A stretch of DNA of 64,000 bases, taken from assembly GCA_016790815.1 (NCBI GenBank), contig JAEUOG010000010.1:27687-91686 (forward strand). The letters run 5' to 3'. The DNA comes from Dechloromonas sp. (lineage in GTDB: Bacteria; Pseudomonadota; Gammaproteobacteria; Burkholderiales; Rhodocyclaceae). The notes under the pieces are model-generated. The model worked only from the letters and a program-made list of their open reading frames with translations. It searched no databases and had not been told where the DNA came from. This document shows positions 1 to 8,574 of the stretch, piece after piece (positions within the stretch are counted from its first letter, which is position 1; each line of letters starts with the position of its first letter). Both the position numbers and the translations under genes were made by a program.

Positions 1-2508
1 CGGATCGCTGCCTTGCTGAGTCTGCTGCCCGCTAGCCGGCAGCGGTGAAGGCCCTGAGTAGCGGGTCAAGCGCACCGTCATCCAGAAACAGCTGCCAACG
101 CCCGGAGTGCTGCTGACGCCGCAGGCGCCTCCCATCATTTCGGCCAACTTGCGGGTAATCGCGAGACCCAGACCGGTGCCGCCGTACTGGCGGGTAGTCG
201 AGTTGTCGGCCTGCTCGAAGGCATTGAAGAGTCGCTCCTGTGCGGCCAACTCGATACCGATACCGGTGTCTTCGACCTCGAAGCGGAGGAGCACCGATTC
301 GTCGTTTGCCTCCACAAGCTCGGCGCGCAGGTCGATCCGGCCATGATCGGTGAACTTGACGGCATTCGAGGCAAAATTGAGCAGCGACTGCTGCAGACGC
401 GTAGCATCGCCGGACAATTCCATCTCGGGCACACGGTTGTCTACAAACAACTGCAGCCCCTTGGCGTGCACACGGTCGCGCAGCATGGAAACGACATTCC
501 CGATCAGAGCAGTAACCCGTAGCCTTCCTGCAACCAGGTCGAGCCTGCCGGCCTCGATCTTGGACAAATCCAGCACTGCATTGATCACTTCCAGCAAATG
601 CTCGCCAGCGGCCTGCAGTTTATCCACCCGCTCCTCCTGCGCCGGCGACAGCCCGCTTCGACGAAGCAAATGGGCCATCCCGTTGATTGCATTGAGCGGT
701 GTGCGAATTTCATGCGACATGTTGGCGAGGAAGGCACTCTTGGCAACACTGGCGGCCTCGGCGGCATCAGCCGCCTCAGCCAGCTGCCGGGTGCGCTGGG
801 CCACCAAGTCTTCCAGATGCTCCCGATGCTGCTGCAACTCGGCTTCGTTACGACGGCGCTCGGTGATGTCCGTGATCACCGAGAGCAGGTTGCGCAGGCT
901 GCCGTCCTCATTGCGGATATAGTCCCAGTCAATCTGCAACTCGACGATCTCTCCATCGGCCCGGCGGTTGCTCGCAAAATAGGTTTCGGGCACCGGTTGC
1001 TCGGCGGCGATGAACGAGAGGTAATCGCGCAGGTGTTGTGCCTGTGCGGAATCGGCCATGAACGCCCAAATCGGGCTACCGATCAAGGCGGACAAAGGCC
1101 GCTGGTGCAGGCGGGCGAAGGCGGGATTGGCAAAAGTGATGTACCCCTCCGGATCGCTCTCCTGAACGCCATAAGGCAACAGTTCAACGAGCGTCCGGTA
1201 GCGTGCTTCGCTCTCGGTGACCCTGGCCTGTGCTCGCATGACGTCGGTGATGTCCTGAGCGAGCACCAGTATCCGGTTGTTGCCTTCGGCATCCTTGAAG
1301 GGCCGTTTGATCGACCGGAAATGGCGGATTTCCCCGGTGACCGCGTCGCGGCTGTCTTCATGGACAATTTCGGTCTTGCCGGCAGCCATGATCGCCAGCA
1401 CGTTCTGGCGGAAAAACTCGGCCATTTCCGGCGGTACACCAAAGTCCCCATCGCTGCGCCCGATCATGGCCTCGGGTGTCGTGTTATACAAACGGGCGAC
1501 CGCCAGATTGCAAATCAGGAAATTGCCTGAGGCATCCTTGAGCACCAGAGGATCGGGCATTTCGTCGATGAGCGTACGCAGGAGGCCTTCGTTCTCCTTC
1601 AACTCGGTCGCAGCCTGCTGGCGTTGGCGATCAAGTTCGCTCAGGCGACGCTGGGTCCGGCCCAAGGCACCGAGCACGCCATGCTCCACATCTGCGGTCG
1701 ACACTGAATTTTCGGCAAAATCGCCCTCGCTCAACCGCTGAATACGGCGATGAACCTCTTCCAGCGGACCGCCGAGCGTAGCTTGCAAGCCACGATAGAC
1801 CCGCAACAAGGAAAGCAGCATGAACAACCCAGCCAGCAGCAAAATGACACGCAGTATCGTTGCCTTGTGCGCTGCATCATCGACCGCCCGGCTGGTGCGC
1901 GTCGCCATCTGCTGGTACACATCCGCCAGCGGCCGCATGATGCCGGCTTTGGCCTGATGATAGTCCGCGCTATGCAACATCGCCGCAGCCTGGGCGCGCG
2001 CCTCGGGTTCGCCGCGATCCATGAGATCCATGGCCTTTTTTTCCAGCTCGGCCAGCGCATCGGAGCGCGCCATGGCTTCCTCAAGCAGAGCAAACTCCGT
2101 TACCGGAAACCCGGCTTCCTCGATCCTCTCCTGCAAGGCCTTCGCCGGACCGAATGGGCGGGGCCGCTGATCATCAGCCGACACCAGATCCCAGTAGATG
2201 TTCTGGTAATCGACCGGACGCGGCCGCTTTCCGTCACGGATCTCGACAATTTCCTGATATCGACTTCGATAGAGCGGATCGCCTGTGGTAACAAAGGTCC
2301 GCACCATCCGGGTCATGTCATCGGACGAGTGCCGGAGTTCGTCGGCAAGCAGGAAAGAGGTCAGGCGCGCCTCGTTCGCCCGATCAATTTCTTTTTCCGC
2401 AACGACATACAGGACGAACACCCCTACGAGCATAGCGAATGCGAGCAGGCTCAACCCCAAGGCGCGGCGAAACGCCCCCGCCGGATCGGAATAGACCGCT
2501 TCGCCCAC
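1..2508 (-). CDS. Hybrid-type sensor histidine kinase, PAS-PAS-HisKA-HATPase (partial, cut by window edge)
   Basis: Membrane sensor kinase with 836 codons present; the C-terminus lies beyond position 1. I start it at the GTG at 2508, just behind a G-rich ribosome site; the ATG at 2510 is in another frame and soon hits a stop. Order: membrane helix (about residues 14-32), a roughly 180-residue extracytoplasmic sensor region containing [20 protein letters not shown], a second membrane helix (about 214-232), a HAMP-like linker, two PAS domains (about 310-425 and 430-545), a coiled coil, the HisKA box [13 protein letters not shown] with phospho-acceptor His599, then HATPase_c with DTGIGI and GGTGLGL. 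Such kinases usually continue with receiver and Hpt domains, so a hybrid kinase is inferred. The signal sensed is unknown. Its 5' end faces the terminator of the sox operon, so it is a separate unit. Confidence 0.9.
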   Translation of the reverse strand, partial: MGEAVYSDPAGAFRRALGLSLLAFAMLVGVFVLYVVAEKEIDRANEARLTSFLLADELRHSSDDMTRMVRTFVTTGDPLYRSRYQEIVEIRDGKRPRPVDYQNIYWDLVSADDQRPRPFGPAKALQERIEEAGFPVTEFALLEEAMARSDALAELEKKAMDLMDRGEPEARAQAAAMLHSADYHQAKAGIMRPLADVYQQMATRTSRAVDDAAHKATILRVILLLAGLFMLLSLLRVYRGLQATLGGPLEEVHRRIQRLSEGDFAENSVSTADVEHGVLGALGRTQRRLSELDRQRQQAATELKENEGLLRTLIDEMPDPLVLKDASGNFLICNLAVARLYNTTPEAMIGRSDGDFGVPPEMAEFFRQNVLAIMAAGKTEIVHEDSRDAVTGEIRHFRSIKRPFKDAEGNNRILVLAQDITDVMRAQARVTESEARYRTLVELLPYGVQESDPEGYITFANPAFARLHQRPLSALIGSPIWAFMADSAQAQHLRDYLSFIAAEQPVPETYFASNRRADGEIVELQIDWDYIRNEDGSLRNLLSVITDITERRRNEAELQQHREHLEDLVAQRTRQLAEAADAAEAASVAKSAFLANMSHEIRTPLNAINGMAHLLRRSGLSPAQEERVDKLQAAGEHLLEVINAVLDLSKIEAGRLDLVAGRLRVTALIGNVVSMLRDRVHAKGLQLFVDNRVPEMELSGDATRLQQSLLNFASNAVKFTDHGRIDLRAELVEANDESVLLRFEVEDTGIGIELAAQERLFNAFEQADNSTTRQYGGTGLGLAITRKLAEMMGGACGVSSTPGVGSCFWMTVRLTRYSGPSPLPASGQQTQQGSDP
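1694..1725 (+). repeat. Dispersed uptake-signal-like element, copy 1
   Basis: Core GCGGTCGAC followed by GAATTTT, CGGC and AAAAT in the standard register. It lies inside the kinase gene, antisense to it. See the finding on the dispersed element. Confidence 0.5.
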
Positions 2509-2563
2509 ATCGCCCCCCTGTCGTCATTCTGGTGTTATGGCCAGTACTTTAGCACCAGCTCAC

Positions 2564-2596
2564 ATGAAAAACCCCGCCATTCGCGGGGTTTTTCAT
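2564..2596 (-). terminator. Rho-independent terminator of the sox operon
   Basis: Perfect 14-bp stem (2564-2577 pairing with 2583-2596) around a 5-base loop; the arm GCGGGG/CCCCGC is flanked by A5 and T5 runs, so it works on the minus strand directly after the rhodanese gene. Confidence 0.9.
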
Positions 2597-2611
2597 TGCA
2601 GGAACACCAGT

Positions 2612-3226
2612 TTAGTGCGCGAAATACATCCTGGCCTTGTCGACCTTGTAGGTCCAGGGCAAACCGATGTTTTTCCAGCCATTGACGACGCGCTGACCAG
2701 CCTTCAGGCCGTCCTTGGCGGTATCACCTTCGAAGCCTTCGGCAACCGAATAGACCTTGCTGTAACCCGCCGCCTGCAGACGATCTGCAGCCTTGGAACT
2801 GCGATCACCAGAGCGGCAGATCAGGACCACCGGCGCATCCTTGCCCAGACCCATTGCCTTCATCCGGCGCTCGAGTTCTGGCACGAAGTCCTGATTCGGC
2901 TCCAGCTTGTACATGTGGCGTTTGTCGTCCCAGTCGCTCCAGATTTCGGGATGCTCGACAAAGGGCACCAATGCGTCGACGTCGGTGGCCATACCGACGT
3001 ATATCGCTTCCGCACGGGTTCGCACGTCGAAGAGGGCAACCGCCTTCGGATCCTTCTTCTTCATGTCGTAGGCTTGTTGCGGCGTCAGGTAGAGCGCCTG
3101 CTTGGTGCGCTTGATTTCCGGCAGTTTGTCCCAGTCGGTTGCGCCCGGCGCCCAGTCAGAAGCAAACGAGACGCTGGCGAAAGCAAGCAGGCTCGCAGCA
3201 CAAAAAGTTTTCAGGTGCATTTTCAT
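2612..3226 (-). CDS. Periplasmic rhodanese-domain protein of the sox operon
   Basis: Exported single-domain rhodanese (204 aa). A Sec signal peptide (about residues 1-22, ending FASVSFA) is followed by a rhodanese fold with the active-site loop CRSGDRS, catalytic Cys137. Rhodaneses carry sulfane sulfur as a Cys persulfide, so in the periplasm it could accept or hand on sulfur from SoxYZ or thiosulfate; that role is inferred from place. The start ATG overlaps the soxB stop codon by one base (TGATG), so the two are translationally coupled. It is the last gene of the operon, directly before a strong terminator. Confidence 0.88.
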   Translation of the reverse strand: MKMHLKTFCAASLLAFASVSFASDWAPGATDWDKLPEIKRTKQALYLTPQQAYDMKKKDPKAVALFDVRTRAEAIYVGMATDVDALVPFVEHPEIWSDWDDKRHMYKLEPNQDFVPELERRMKAMGLGKDAPVVLICRSGDRSSKAADRLQAAGYSKVYSVAEGFEGDTAKDGLKAGQRVVNGWKNIGLPWTYKVDKARMYFAH

Positions 3227-4947
3227 CAGGCAATCCCCGGATTGTTAGCGGCGCCCTTGAGCGTCGGCAGGTTGAGATTGACGGGCTTGACGGTCTTGAT
3301 ATCACGCAGATATTTGGCAACGACATCCCAGATTGGTTCGCCGGCGTTCTTGGCCTCTTCCGACACTGGAGCCCAGCCGGCAACCTTGTAGGTTTTGGCC
3401 GGATCGATGAGCTTGCCCTTGAGCATCATGTTCTGGATGCGGTTGCCCATCTTGGCGGTCGGATCGCAGGTCCACTGCAGGCCACCAACGCGCACCATGT
3501 CGCCGCCCTGCTGGTAGTACGGGTCCGGGTTGAAGAGGTTGTCGCAAATATCTTCGAGGACAGTCTTGATCATCTCGCCGCTCATATTGGTGACCGTCGT
3601 CCACGGATAGGTGATCGCCGTCTGGTCGAGTACGTGTTCCATCAGGATGGGCTGCCCCGGCAATAGCGAAGTACCCCAGCGGAAGCCGGGCGAGAAGGCG
3701 ATTTCGGCGTCCTTGACCTTCATCAGCGCATCGAGGATGACCTGGTCGAAGGTGCCGTTGAAGTTGCCACGGCGATACAGCGTGCCTTCGGAGATGGCCA
3801 GCTTTTCGTTGAGTTTGGACAGGTAGGGCGCACGGGCCTTGTCGATCAGCGTCTGCATGTCCTTGTCGGCCGGCAGCAGGTTGGCGAAGACGGGCAGCAG
3901 CTTGTATCGGAAGTCGGCAATCTTGCCGTTCTTGACGTCGAAATCGAGCACGCCAAGGTACTTGCCGTTGGAGCCGGCGTTGGTGACCAAGGTCTGGCCG
4001 CCGGCATTCTTGACAACGACCGGGGCCGGCATGCCGTCATGGGTGTGGCCGCCGAGGATGGCGTCGATGCCTTTGACACGCGAAGCCATCTTGAGGTCGA
4101 CGTCCATACCGTTGTGCGAGAGGAGGACAACGACCTGTGCGCCAGCGGCACGGGCTTCGTCGACGGTCTTCTGCATGTTCTCTTCCTGGATGCCGTAGCT
4201 CCAGTTCGGCACTTGCCAGCGCGGGTTGGCGATCGGCGTGTAGGGGAAGGCCTGGCCGATGATGGCGACCGGCACGCCGTTCATGTTCTTCATCACGAAG
4301 GGCTTGAAGACAGCGTCGCCGAAGTCGGTGGTCTTGACGTTCTGGGCGACGATGTCGATCTGGCCGGCGAAATCCTTTTCCTCGATTTCCTTGAGGCGGG
4401 TCTCACCGACGGTCGATTCCCAGTGCAGGGTCATGATGTTGACGCCGAGCGCCTTGCAGGCATCGACCATGTCTTGCGCGTTGGTCCACAGCGCCGTGCC
4501 GGAACCCTGCCAGGTGTCGCCGCCGTCGAGCAGCAGGGCGCCCGGGCGGGTCGCCTTCATGCGCTTGACTAGCGTCGCCAGGTGGGCGAAGCCGCCGACC
4601 TTGCCGTAGGTTTGCGCGGCATTTTCAAAATTCAGATAGGTGTAGGCATGGGCCTCGATGCTGTTCGGCTTGAAGCCGAAATGCTTGAGCAGGTTGTCGC
4701 CAACCAGATGCGGCACCTTGCCAAACTGATCCCCAAAACCGAGATTGACGTTCGGCTCACGGAAGTAGATCGGCAGCAACTGGGCATGGCAGTCGGTGAT
4801 GTGCAACAGGCTGACATTGCCGAATTTCGGCAGATCGTAGAGTTTGGCGGCGCCTTTTTCGGCCAGTGCCAGTTCGCTGTGCAAGCTCATGCCACCGGCA
4901 GCGGCGACGGCCATGACCTGGAGGAATTCGCGGCGATTCATGCTCAT
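3226..4947 (-). CDS. soxB: SoxB, thiosulfohydrolase of the Sox pathway
   Basis: Periplasmic dimanganese hydrolase (573 aa) that releases sulfate from the SoxY-bound S-thiosulfonate. A Tat signal with NRREFLQVMAVAAAGG opens the protein. Metallophosphatase motifs follow in order: LHITDCHAQL, DGGDTWQGSG, the SHNGMDVD segment and GGHTHDGMP; the rest matches a 5'-nucleotidase C-terminal domain. The length is usual for the family. The start at 4947 has an AAGGAA ribosome site. A terminator-like hairpin lies in the gap towards soxX, so its expression may differ from that of soxAX. Confidence 0.97.
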   Translation of the reverse strand: MSMNRREFLQVMAVAAAGGMSLHSELALAEKGAAKLYDLPKFGNVSLLHITDCHAQLLPIYFREPNVNLGFGDQFGKVPHLVGDNLLKHFGFKPNSIEAHAYTYLNFENAAQTYGKVGGFAHLATLVKRMKATRPGALLLDGGDTWQGSGTALWTNAQDMVDACKALGVNIMTLHWESTVGETRLKEIEEKDFAGQIDIVAQNVKTTDFGDAVFKPFVMKNMNGVPVAIIGQAFPYTPIANPRWQVPNWSYGIQEENMQKTVDEARAAGAQVVVLLSHNGMDVDLKMASRVKGIDAILGGHTHDGMPAPVVVKNAGGQTLVTNAGSNGKYLGVLDFDVKNGKIADFRYKLLPVFANLLPADKDMQTLIDKARAPYLSKLNEKLAISEGTLYRRGNFNGTFDQVILDALMKVKDAEIAFSPGFRWGTSLLPGQPILMEHVLDQTAITYPWTTVTNMSGEMIKTVLEDICDNLFNPDPYYQQGGDMVRVGGLQWTCDPTAKMGNRIQNMMLKGKLIDPAKTYKVAGWAPVSEEAKNAGEPIWDVVAKYLRDIKTVKPVNLNLPTLKGAANNPGIA

Positions 4948-4970
4948 GTGAGTTTCCTTGAAAACGGGAT

Positions 4971-5015
4971 TTCGGCCGGGCCGAAAAAAGGCCCGGCCAG
5001 TTTCCCGGCCGGGCC
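4971..5015 (-). terminator. Hairpin with T6 run between soxX and soxB (internal terminator or attenuator)
   Basis: On the minus strand GGCCCGGCC (5015-5007) pairs with GGCCGGGCC (4998-4990) and is followed by six T's. Directly after it TTCGGCC-G-GGCCGAA (4985-4971) forms a second hairpin that shares the T run. It is a strong intrinsic-terminator shape inside an operon, so partial termination or mRNA protection is the likely role. Confidence 0.7.
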
Positions 5016-5025
5016 AAGACGCAAG

Positions 5026-5673
5026 TTAATCTTTATTGACCGGTGATTCCGGATCGATCAGGAAAGCCACGATGTGGGTGATCTGTTCCGGCGTCAGCCA
5101 GCTGTGCAGGCCAAAACGCGGCATGTTGGTACAGGCCGAGAAGGCATTGGAGTTGTAGATCTTGTCGTAAACGTACTTGATCGTATCGTCGTCCTTGCCG
5201 CGGATCTTGCCGAATTCGCGCAGGCTGGGGCCAATGGTGCCAAAGGCGATTTCCTTCTTGGCCAGCTCGTGGCAGGCATAGCAGTTGCCGCCGCGAACAC
5301 GACCTGCCGGGTCCGGCTGGATGAAGCCGATATGACCGCCCGTACCCACCGCGGCCAATTTCTCGCCTTCCTTCCAGTCGCCGATCAGCTTGCCGTCAAC
5401 CGGGTAGCGGATGGTCGCGGCATTCAGCCTTTCCAGCTTCTCACCAATTTTGCGCGGCGGGTTGTCGCGATACTGCAGGCAGGTTTTCATCGTTTCGTCC
5501 TGCTCCAGACGCGTCATCCAGTACTTCGGATTGTCGGCCCGGAAGGAGGTGCGGAACATCTGCTCGGCATCCTTGGCATGTTTGCCACCCGGTGCTTCAA
5601 CGGCTTTCTGGGCGAAGGCCGGGGCACCGACTGCTACGGTCAACCCGAAAAAAAGGGCAAATTTGAAATTCAT
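5026..5673 (-). CDS. soxX: SoxX, c-type cytochrome subunit of SoxAX
   Basis: Monoheme cytochrome c (215 aa) that pairs with SoxA to form the S-S bond between SoxY and thiosulfate and passes on the electrons. A Sec signal peptide (about 1-21) precedes the heme motif CYACH at 131-135; the distal Met is likely Met184 in NMPRFG. I start at the ATG at 5673 (ribosome site AAAGGGA). A start 18 bases further upstream would overlap soxA but has no ribosome site. The protein belongs to the long SoxX type with an extra N-terminal region of about 100 residues. The first codons coincide with one dispersed uptake-like element. Confidence 0.95.
   Translation of the reverse strand: MNFKFALFFGLTVAVGAPAFAQKAVEAPGGKHAKDAEQMFRTSFRADNPKYWMTRLEQDETMKTCLQYRDNPPRKIGEKLERLNAATIRYPVDGKLIGDWKEGEKLAAVGTGGHIGFIQPDPAGRVRGGNCYACHELAKKEIAFGTIGPSLREFGKIRGKDDDTIKYVYDKIYNSNAFSACTNMPRFGLHSWLTPEQITHIVAFLIDPESPVNKD
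5636..5671 (+). repeat. Dispersed uptake-signal-like element, copy 2 (strong)
   Basis: Core ACGGTCAAC, then CCGAAAAAAA, GGGC, AAATTTGAAATT. It lies antisense over the signal-peptide codons of soxX. One of the best matches to the full pattern. Confidence 0.65.
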
Positions 5674-5687
5674 GATCGTCCCTTTTC

Positions 5688-6503
5688 TCAACGCTTGATG
5701 CCCGGCGTTTCCATGACGGTGCCGGTCGCAGTTTTTTGCAGATAGGTTTCCAGTGCCACGATCGAATCGGCCAGATAGGCCGGCTCAGGCCAGCGCGCCT
5801 GGCGCATGCAGTCGATCAGGCGACGCTGCATGGTCCACACTGCCCCCTGAGACACCCGGTAAGACGGCCAGGTCTTCATCGCGAAACCGGCGCCATCCTT
5901 GGTCGTCAGGTTACCGAGATCCTGCAGGCGGATACGCTTGCCTTCCTGACCGTGGCAGATCGAGCAGGAGAAATCCTGCGGGCCGGAGCGACGGTAGAAA
6001 ATGTATTCGCCCATTTTGGCCATCTTGGCTTCTTCGGGGTGGGTCGCCGGCGCATTGATCTTCATGCCGTTCGACTTGGCGCCAATGAAGGTCACCAGCG
6101 CCTCGATATCGGAATCCTTGCCCGGACGGGAGAACCACTGCTTGGTCACCTCGGCTTGCGTAAAGCCTTGCAGCGTCACCATGCAATGGACAAGGCGGGA
6201 CTCGACGTCCATGACCTTGTTGGTGTCCTTGAAATACTTGGGCAGCGCGGCATAAGCGCCGTCCACCTTGCCCGGCCCCTGGCCGAGATCGCACTGCTCA
6301 AGCGAGGCATTCTTCGGGCCGCGCTTTTCAGCCCACAGGCCCTCGCCCTTTACTTCCAGCAGGTCGGCCGGATTGCCGTCGGCCAGCGCTTCGCGATATT
6401 TCGCAAGCTCGTCGGCCACCTTGCTATCTTGGGCCGCAACACCACCAGCAAAGGCAGCCAGCACGGCGGCCCCAACCAGCGTTTTCATCAAACGTCGGAT
6501 CAT
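5688..6503 (-). CDS. soxA: SoxA, monoheme-type L-cysteine S-thiosulfotransferase subunit
   Basis: Catalytic subunit of SoxAX (271 aa). It has a Sec signal ending about residue 24 (GGVAAQ). There is only one CxxCH, CSICH at 180-184; the place of the first heme of diheme SoxA carries Cys71 and Cys107, which in monoheme family members form a disulfide. The active-site heme ligand is the Cys232 in RRLIDCMRQARWP, which is known to carry a persulfide. The start at 6503 has a clear GGAGGAG ribosome site. The stop lies 14 bases before the soxX start. The gap to soxZ upstream holds a terminator-like hairpin. Confidence 0.96.
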   Translation of the reverse strand: MIRRLMKTLVGAAVLAAFAGGVAAQDSKVADELAKYREALADGNPADLLEVKGEGLWAEKRGPKNASLEQCDLGQGPGKVDGAYAALPKYFKDTNKVMDVESRLVHCMVTLQGFTQAEVTKQWFSRPGKDSDIEALVTFIGAKSNGMKINAPATHPEEAKMAKMGEYIFYRRSGPQDFSCSICHGQEGKRIRLQDLGNLTTKDGAGFAMKTWPSYRVSQGAVWTMQRRLIDCMRQARWPEPAYLADSIVALETYLQKTATGTVMETPGIKR

Positions 6504-6522
6504 TGATTACTCCTCCACGGGG

Positions 6523-6565
6523 CAAAAACTACGGCAGCGGCGGTCTGCGCCGCCTGGCTGCCGTA
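6523..6565 (-). terminator. Hairpin with T run between soxZ and soxA
   Basis: Minus strand: TACGGCAG (6565-6558) pairs with CTGCCGTA (6537-6530), and an inner stem GGCGG/CCGCC is embedded; GTTTTTG follows. The shape of an intrinsic terminator inside the operon suggests that more soxYZ than soxAXB message is made. Confidence 0.6.
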
Positions 6566-6575
6566 TCACGCGCTA

Positions 6576-6887
6576 TCAGTTGATGGCCGCTTCGTCGGTG
6601 CGGGAATCGCCCTTGTTGTCCTTCCAGCTCACCGTGATCTTGTCGCCCTTGGCGCCGCCCTTGAACTTGAAAGCCAGGTACGGGTTCTTGGACACGGACG
6701 GCCCGAAATCGCTGGTCAGCACGACCTTGTCGCCATGCTTGGCAACCAGTTCGGTGATGAACCACCCCGGCACGATGGCGCCAGCGGCGTCCTTGCGCTG
6801 GCCAGTTTCCATTTCGTGGCTGACCAGAACCTTCACTTCGGTAACGCCGTCCTTGCTGGCGGCACGGATTTTCATTGGATTGCCCAT
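6576..6887 (-). CDS. soxZ: SoxZ, sulfur-carrier complex subunit
   Basis: Small immunoglobulin-like partner (103 aa) of SoxY; the SoxYZ dimer carries pathway intermediates. No signal peptide is visible, as usual, because it is exported with the Tat-dependent SoxY. Family features: an N-terminal MKIRAASKDGVTEVKVLVSH strand region and a C-terminal GDKITVSWKDNKGDSRTDE segment. The ribosome site AAGGAGA is 6 bases before the start. A 147-bp gap with an unusual inverted repeat separates it from soxY. Confidence 0.96.
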   Translation of the reverse strand: MGNPMKIRAASKDGVTEVKVLVSHEMETGQRKDAAGAIVPGWFITELVAKHGDKVVLTSDFGPSVSKNPYLAFKFKGGAKGDKITVSWKDNKGDSRTDEAAIN

Positions 6888-6914
6888 GTTTCTATCTCCT
6901 TAAATTCAATATGG

Positions 6915-7036
6915 AAAACGGGAGGAAAGGCGTAGCGAGCGATGGCAGAGCAAGGCGCGACCTGGAGACAGTGCAAATTGCACGGCGACCGGGCGTAACG
7001 CAGCTATGCCGAGCGCAGTAGCCTTGACCCCGTTTT
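6915..7036. repeat. Imperfect 122-bp inverted-repeat element between soxY and soxZ
   Basis: Ends read AAAACGGG and CCCCGTTTT; the centre is the perfect palindrome GTGCAAATTGCAC (6971-6983). Arms such as GGCGTAGCGAGCGATGGC and its counterpart on the other side are similar but not identical. It codes for nothing, and its right end overlaps the soxY stop codon. The look is that of a dispersed MITE- or REP-like element or a long RNA hairpin. Confidence 0.5.
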
Positions 7037-7502
7037 AGCCGCCGCAGCCGCCGAGAGTTACCTTGATTTCCTTGGTGGCCATGAAGAACTTGCCATCCGA
7101 TTTGACCAGCGCGTAGATGTTCGAGGTCTGGCCCATCTTGACGCGGGTCTGGACATTGGCTTCGGTGCCTTCCGGCAGGACGAAGGAAGCGGCCAGCGCG
7201 TTCGGGTTTTTCTCGATCAGGATGGCGACCATGGTCACGTTCGGCAGCGTGGAAGCCACACCAACCGGCACAACGGCGCCGTTTTCGGCGATATCCGGAC
7301 CGGTAACCTGAACATCCTTGCTATCGGTCGTGCCAGCGACACCCAGTGCCTTCAGCGTATCGGCCATGCTCTTGGCGTCAAAGGCAGCTTTGTTCCAGTC
7401 AGCCAGGGCCATTCCCGGGGTGATGATGCCAGCGGCAGCCAGCATGCCCAGCAGGGCGGCGCCGGAGCCGGATTTCAGTACGGTGCGACGTTGATTGTTC
7501 AT
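7035..7502 (-). CDS. soxY: SoxY, sulfur-carrying protein
   Basis: Carrier protein (155 aa) on whose C-terminal swinging arm thiosulfate is bound and oxidised. A Tat-type signal (QRRTVLKSGSGAALLGML) leads, and the protein ends in GGCGG with the carrier Cys153, the family hallmark. The ribosome site GAGGAGA precedes the ATG at 7502. It stands 25 bases downstream of soxD and 147 bases upstream of soxZ; a direct neighbour is more usual for soxZ. Confidence 0.97.
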   Translation of the reverse strand: MNNQRRTVLKSGSGAALLGMLAAAGIITPGMALADWNKAAFDAKSMADTLKALGVAGTTDSKDVQVTGPDIAENGAVVPVGVASTLPNVTMVAILIEKNPNALAASFVLPEGTEANVQTRVKMGQTSNIYALVKSDGKFFMATKEIKVTLGGCGG

Positions 7503-7527
7503 GACTTCTCCTCTGTAGAAATTTGAA

Positions 7528-8574
7528 TTACTTGGAACCGGAGAGGATCCACTTCACCAATGTGGTGATGTCCTCGTCCTTGAGATGACCATTCGGCGGC
7601 ATCGGGATCGAACCCCAGACGCCCTGACCACCGGCCTTGACCTTGGCGATCAGGCGGGATTCGGCATCCGTCTGATCCTTGTAGCGGGCGACGACCTCGC
7701 TGTAGCCAGGGCCGACGATCTTGCTCTTCATGCCGTGGCAGGCCATGCAGCCGCTCTTCGTCGCCAGATCCAGCGTGCCGGCATCGGCAGCCTTTTTGGC
7801 GGCCTCTGGGCCGAGCGTCTGGGTACCGCGGACAGGACCGAATGAACGGTTCTGATCCCGCAGTTCGCCGTGCGCCGTGCGGGCGTAATCCGGCAGGGTC
7901 GAGCCGATCTGCACTTCTGGCTTGCAGTTCTTCATGCAGACCTTGTTTGCCGTATCCGGCTTGCCGCCATTGCCGATGCCCCCCTTCTTGGCAGGCGCAC
8001 CCGGCCACATGCCATGGTCGGTGGTCATGCCATTACGGTTGGGCAGCAGCTTCTGCACGTCGGCAATATTCTTGTCGGACAACGTGAAGTCAGCCGGCAC
8101 GATTTCCTGCAGGTTGAGCAGATAGGCCAGGATGGCGTAAACCTCGTCCGCCTTCAGCGACTTCGGCGCCGTCCAAGGCATGGCGCGCTGGATGTAGTCG
8201 AAGACCGTCGAAATCGTCGCCACCTTGGTGAAGGTCGTACGCTGTGGCAGCTCACCTGAAGACAGCCCCTTGACGTTGCCGGTCTTGATGTCATCCTTGG
8301 TCGTGCCGCCGGCGAGCGGCGTAAAGACCTCGTTCGACTCGCCGAAGGAGCCATGGCAGGAGGCGCACTTTTCCTCAAACACCTCATTGCCGCGCTCGAC
8401 ACTGCCCGATCCCTTGGGCAGGCCCTTGAAGTCCGGGCGCACGTCGATGTCCCAAGCCTTCACTTCGGCCGGGGTCGCCGGACGGCCGACGCCCTGATAC
8501 TTGTCGAAGGCGAATGCTGCGGTCGACGCGGAAAACAGGGCAAAAACGAGAATGGTCTTAGAGAACCTGAACAT
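7528..8574 (-). CDS. soxD: SoxD, diheme cytochrome subunit of sulfane dehydrogenase
   Basis: Diheme cytochrome c (348 aa) that takes electrons from the molybdenum subunit SoxC when the sulfane sulfur on SoxY is oxidised. A Sec signal (MFRFSKTILVFALFSASTAAF) is followed by heme motifs CASCH (70-74) and CMACH (276-280). I start at the ATG at 8574, which has a GGGGAGGT ribosome site and the signal peptide. The frame is open further upstream, but that part lies wholly inside soxC. The start overlaps the end of soxC by 17 bases, so the two are coupled. Confidence 0.95.
   Translation of the reverse strand: MFRFSKTILVFALFSASTAAFAFDKYQGVGRPATPAEVKAWDIDVRPDFKGLPKGSGSVERGNEVFEEKCASCHGSFGESNEVFTPLAGGTTKDDIKTGNVKGLSSGELPQRTTFTKVATISTVFDYIQRAMPWTAPKSLKADEVYAILAYLLNLQEIVPADFTLSDKNIADVQKLLPNRNGMTTDHGMWPGAPAKKGGIGNGGKPDTANKVCMKNCKPEVQIGSTLPDYARTAHGELRDQNRSFGPVRGTQTLGPEAAKKAADAGTLDLATKSGCMACHGMKSKIVGPGYSEVVARYKDQTDAESRLIAKVKAGGQGVWGSIPMPPNGHLKDEDITTLVKWILSGSK
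8519..8548 (+). repeat. Dispersed uptake-signal-like element, copy 3
   Basis: Core GCGGTCGAC, then GCGGAAAACA, GGGC, AAAAA. It lies antisense over the signal-peptide codons of soxD, just as copy 2 does in soxX. Confidence 0.55.

Noticed and set aside
598-1530. 310-residue plus-strand frame in the sensor kinase
   Set aside because: The minus strand gives continuous PAS and kinase motifs; this frame is antisense.
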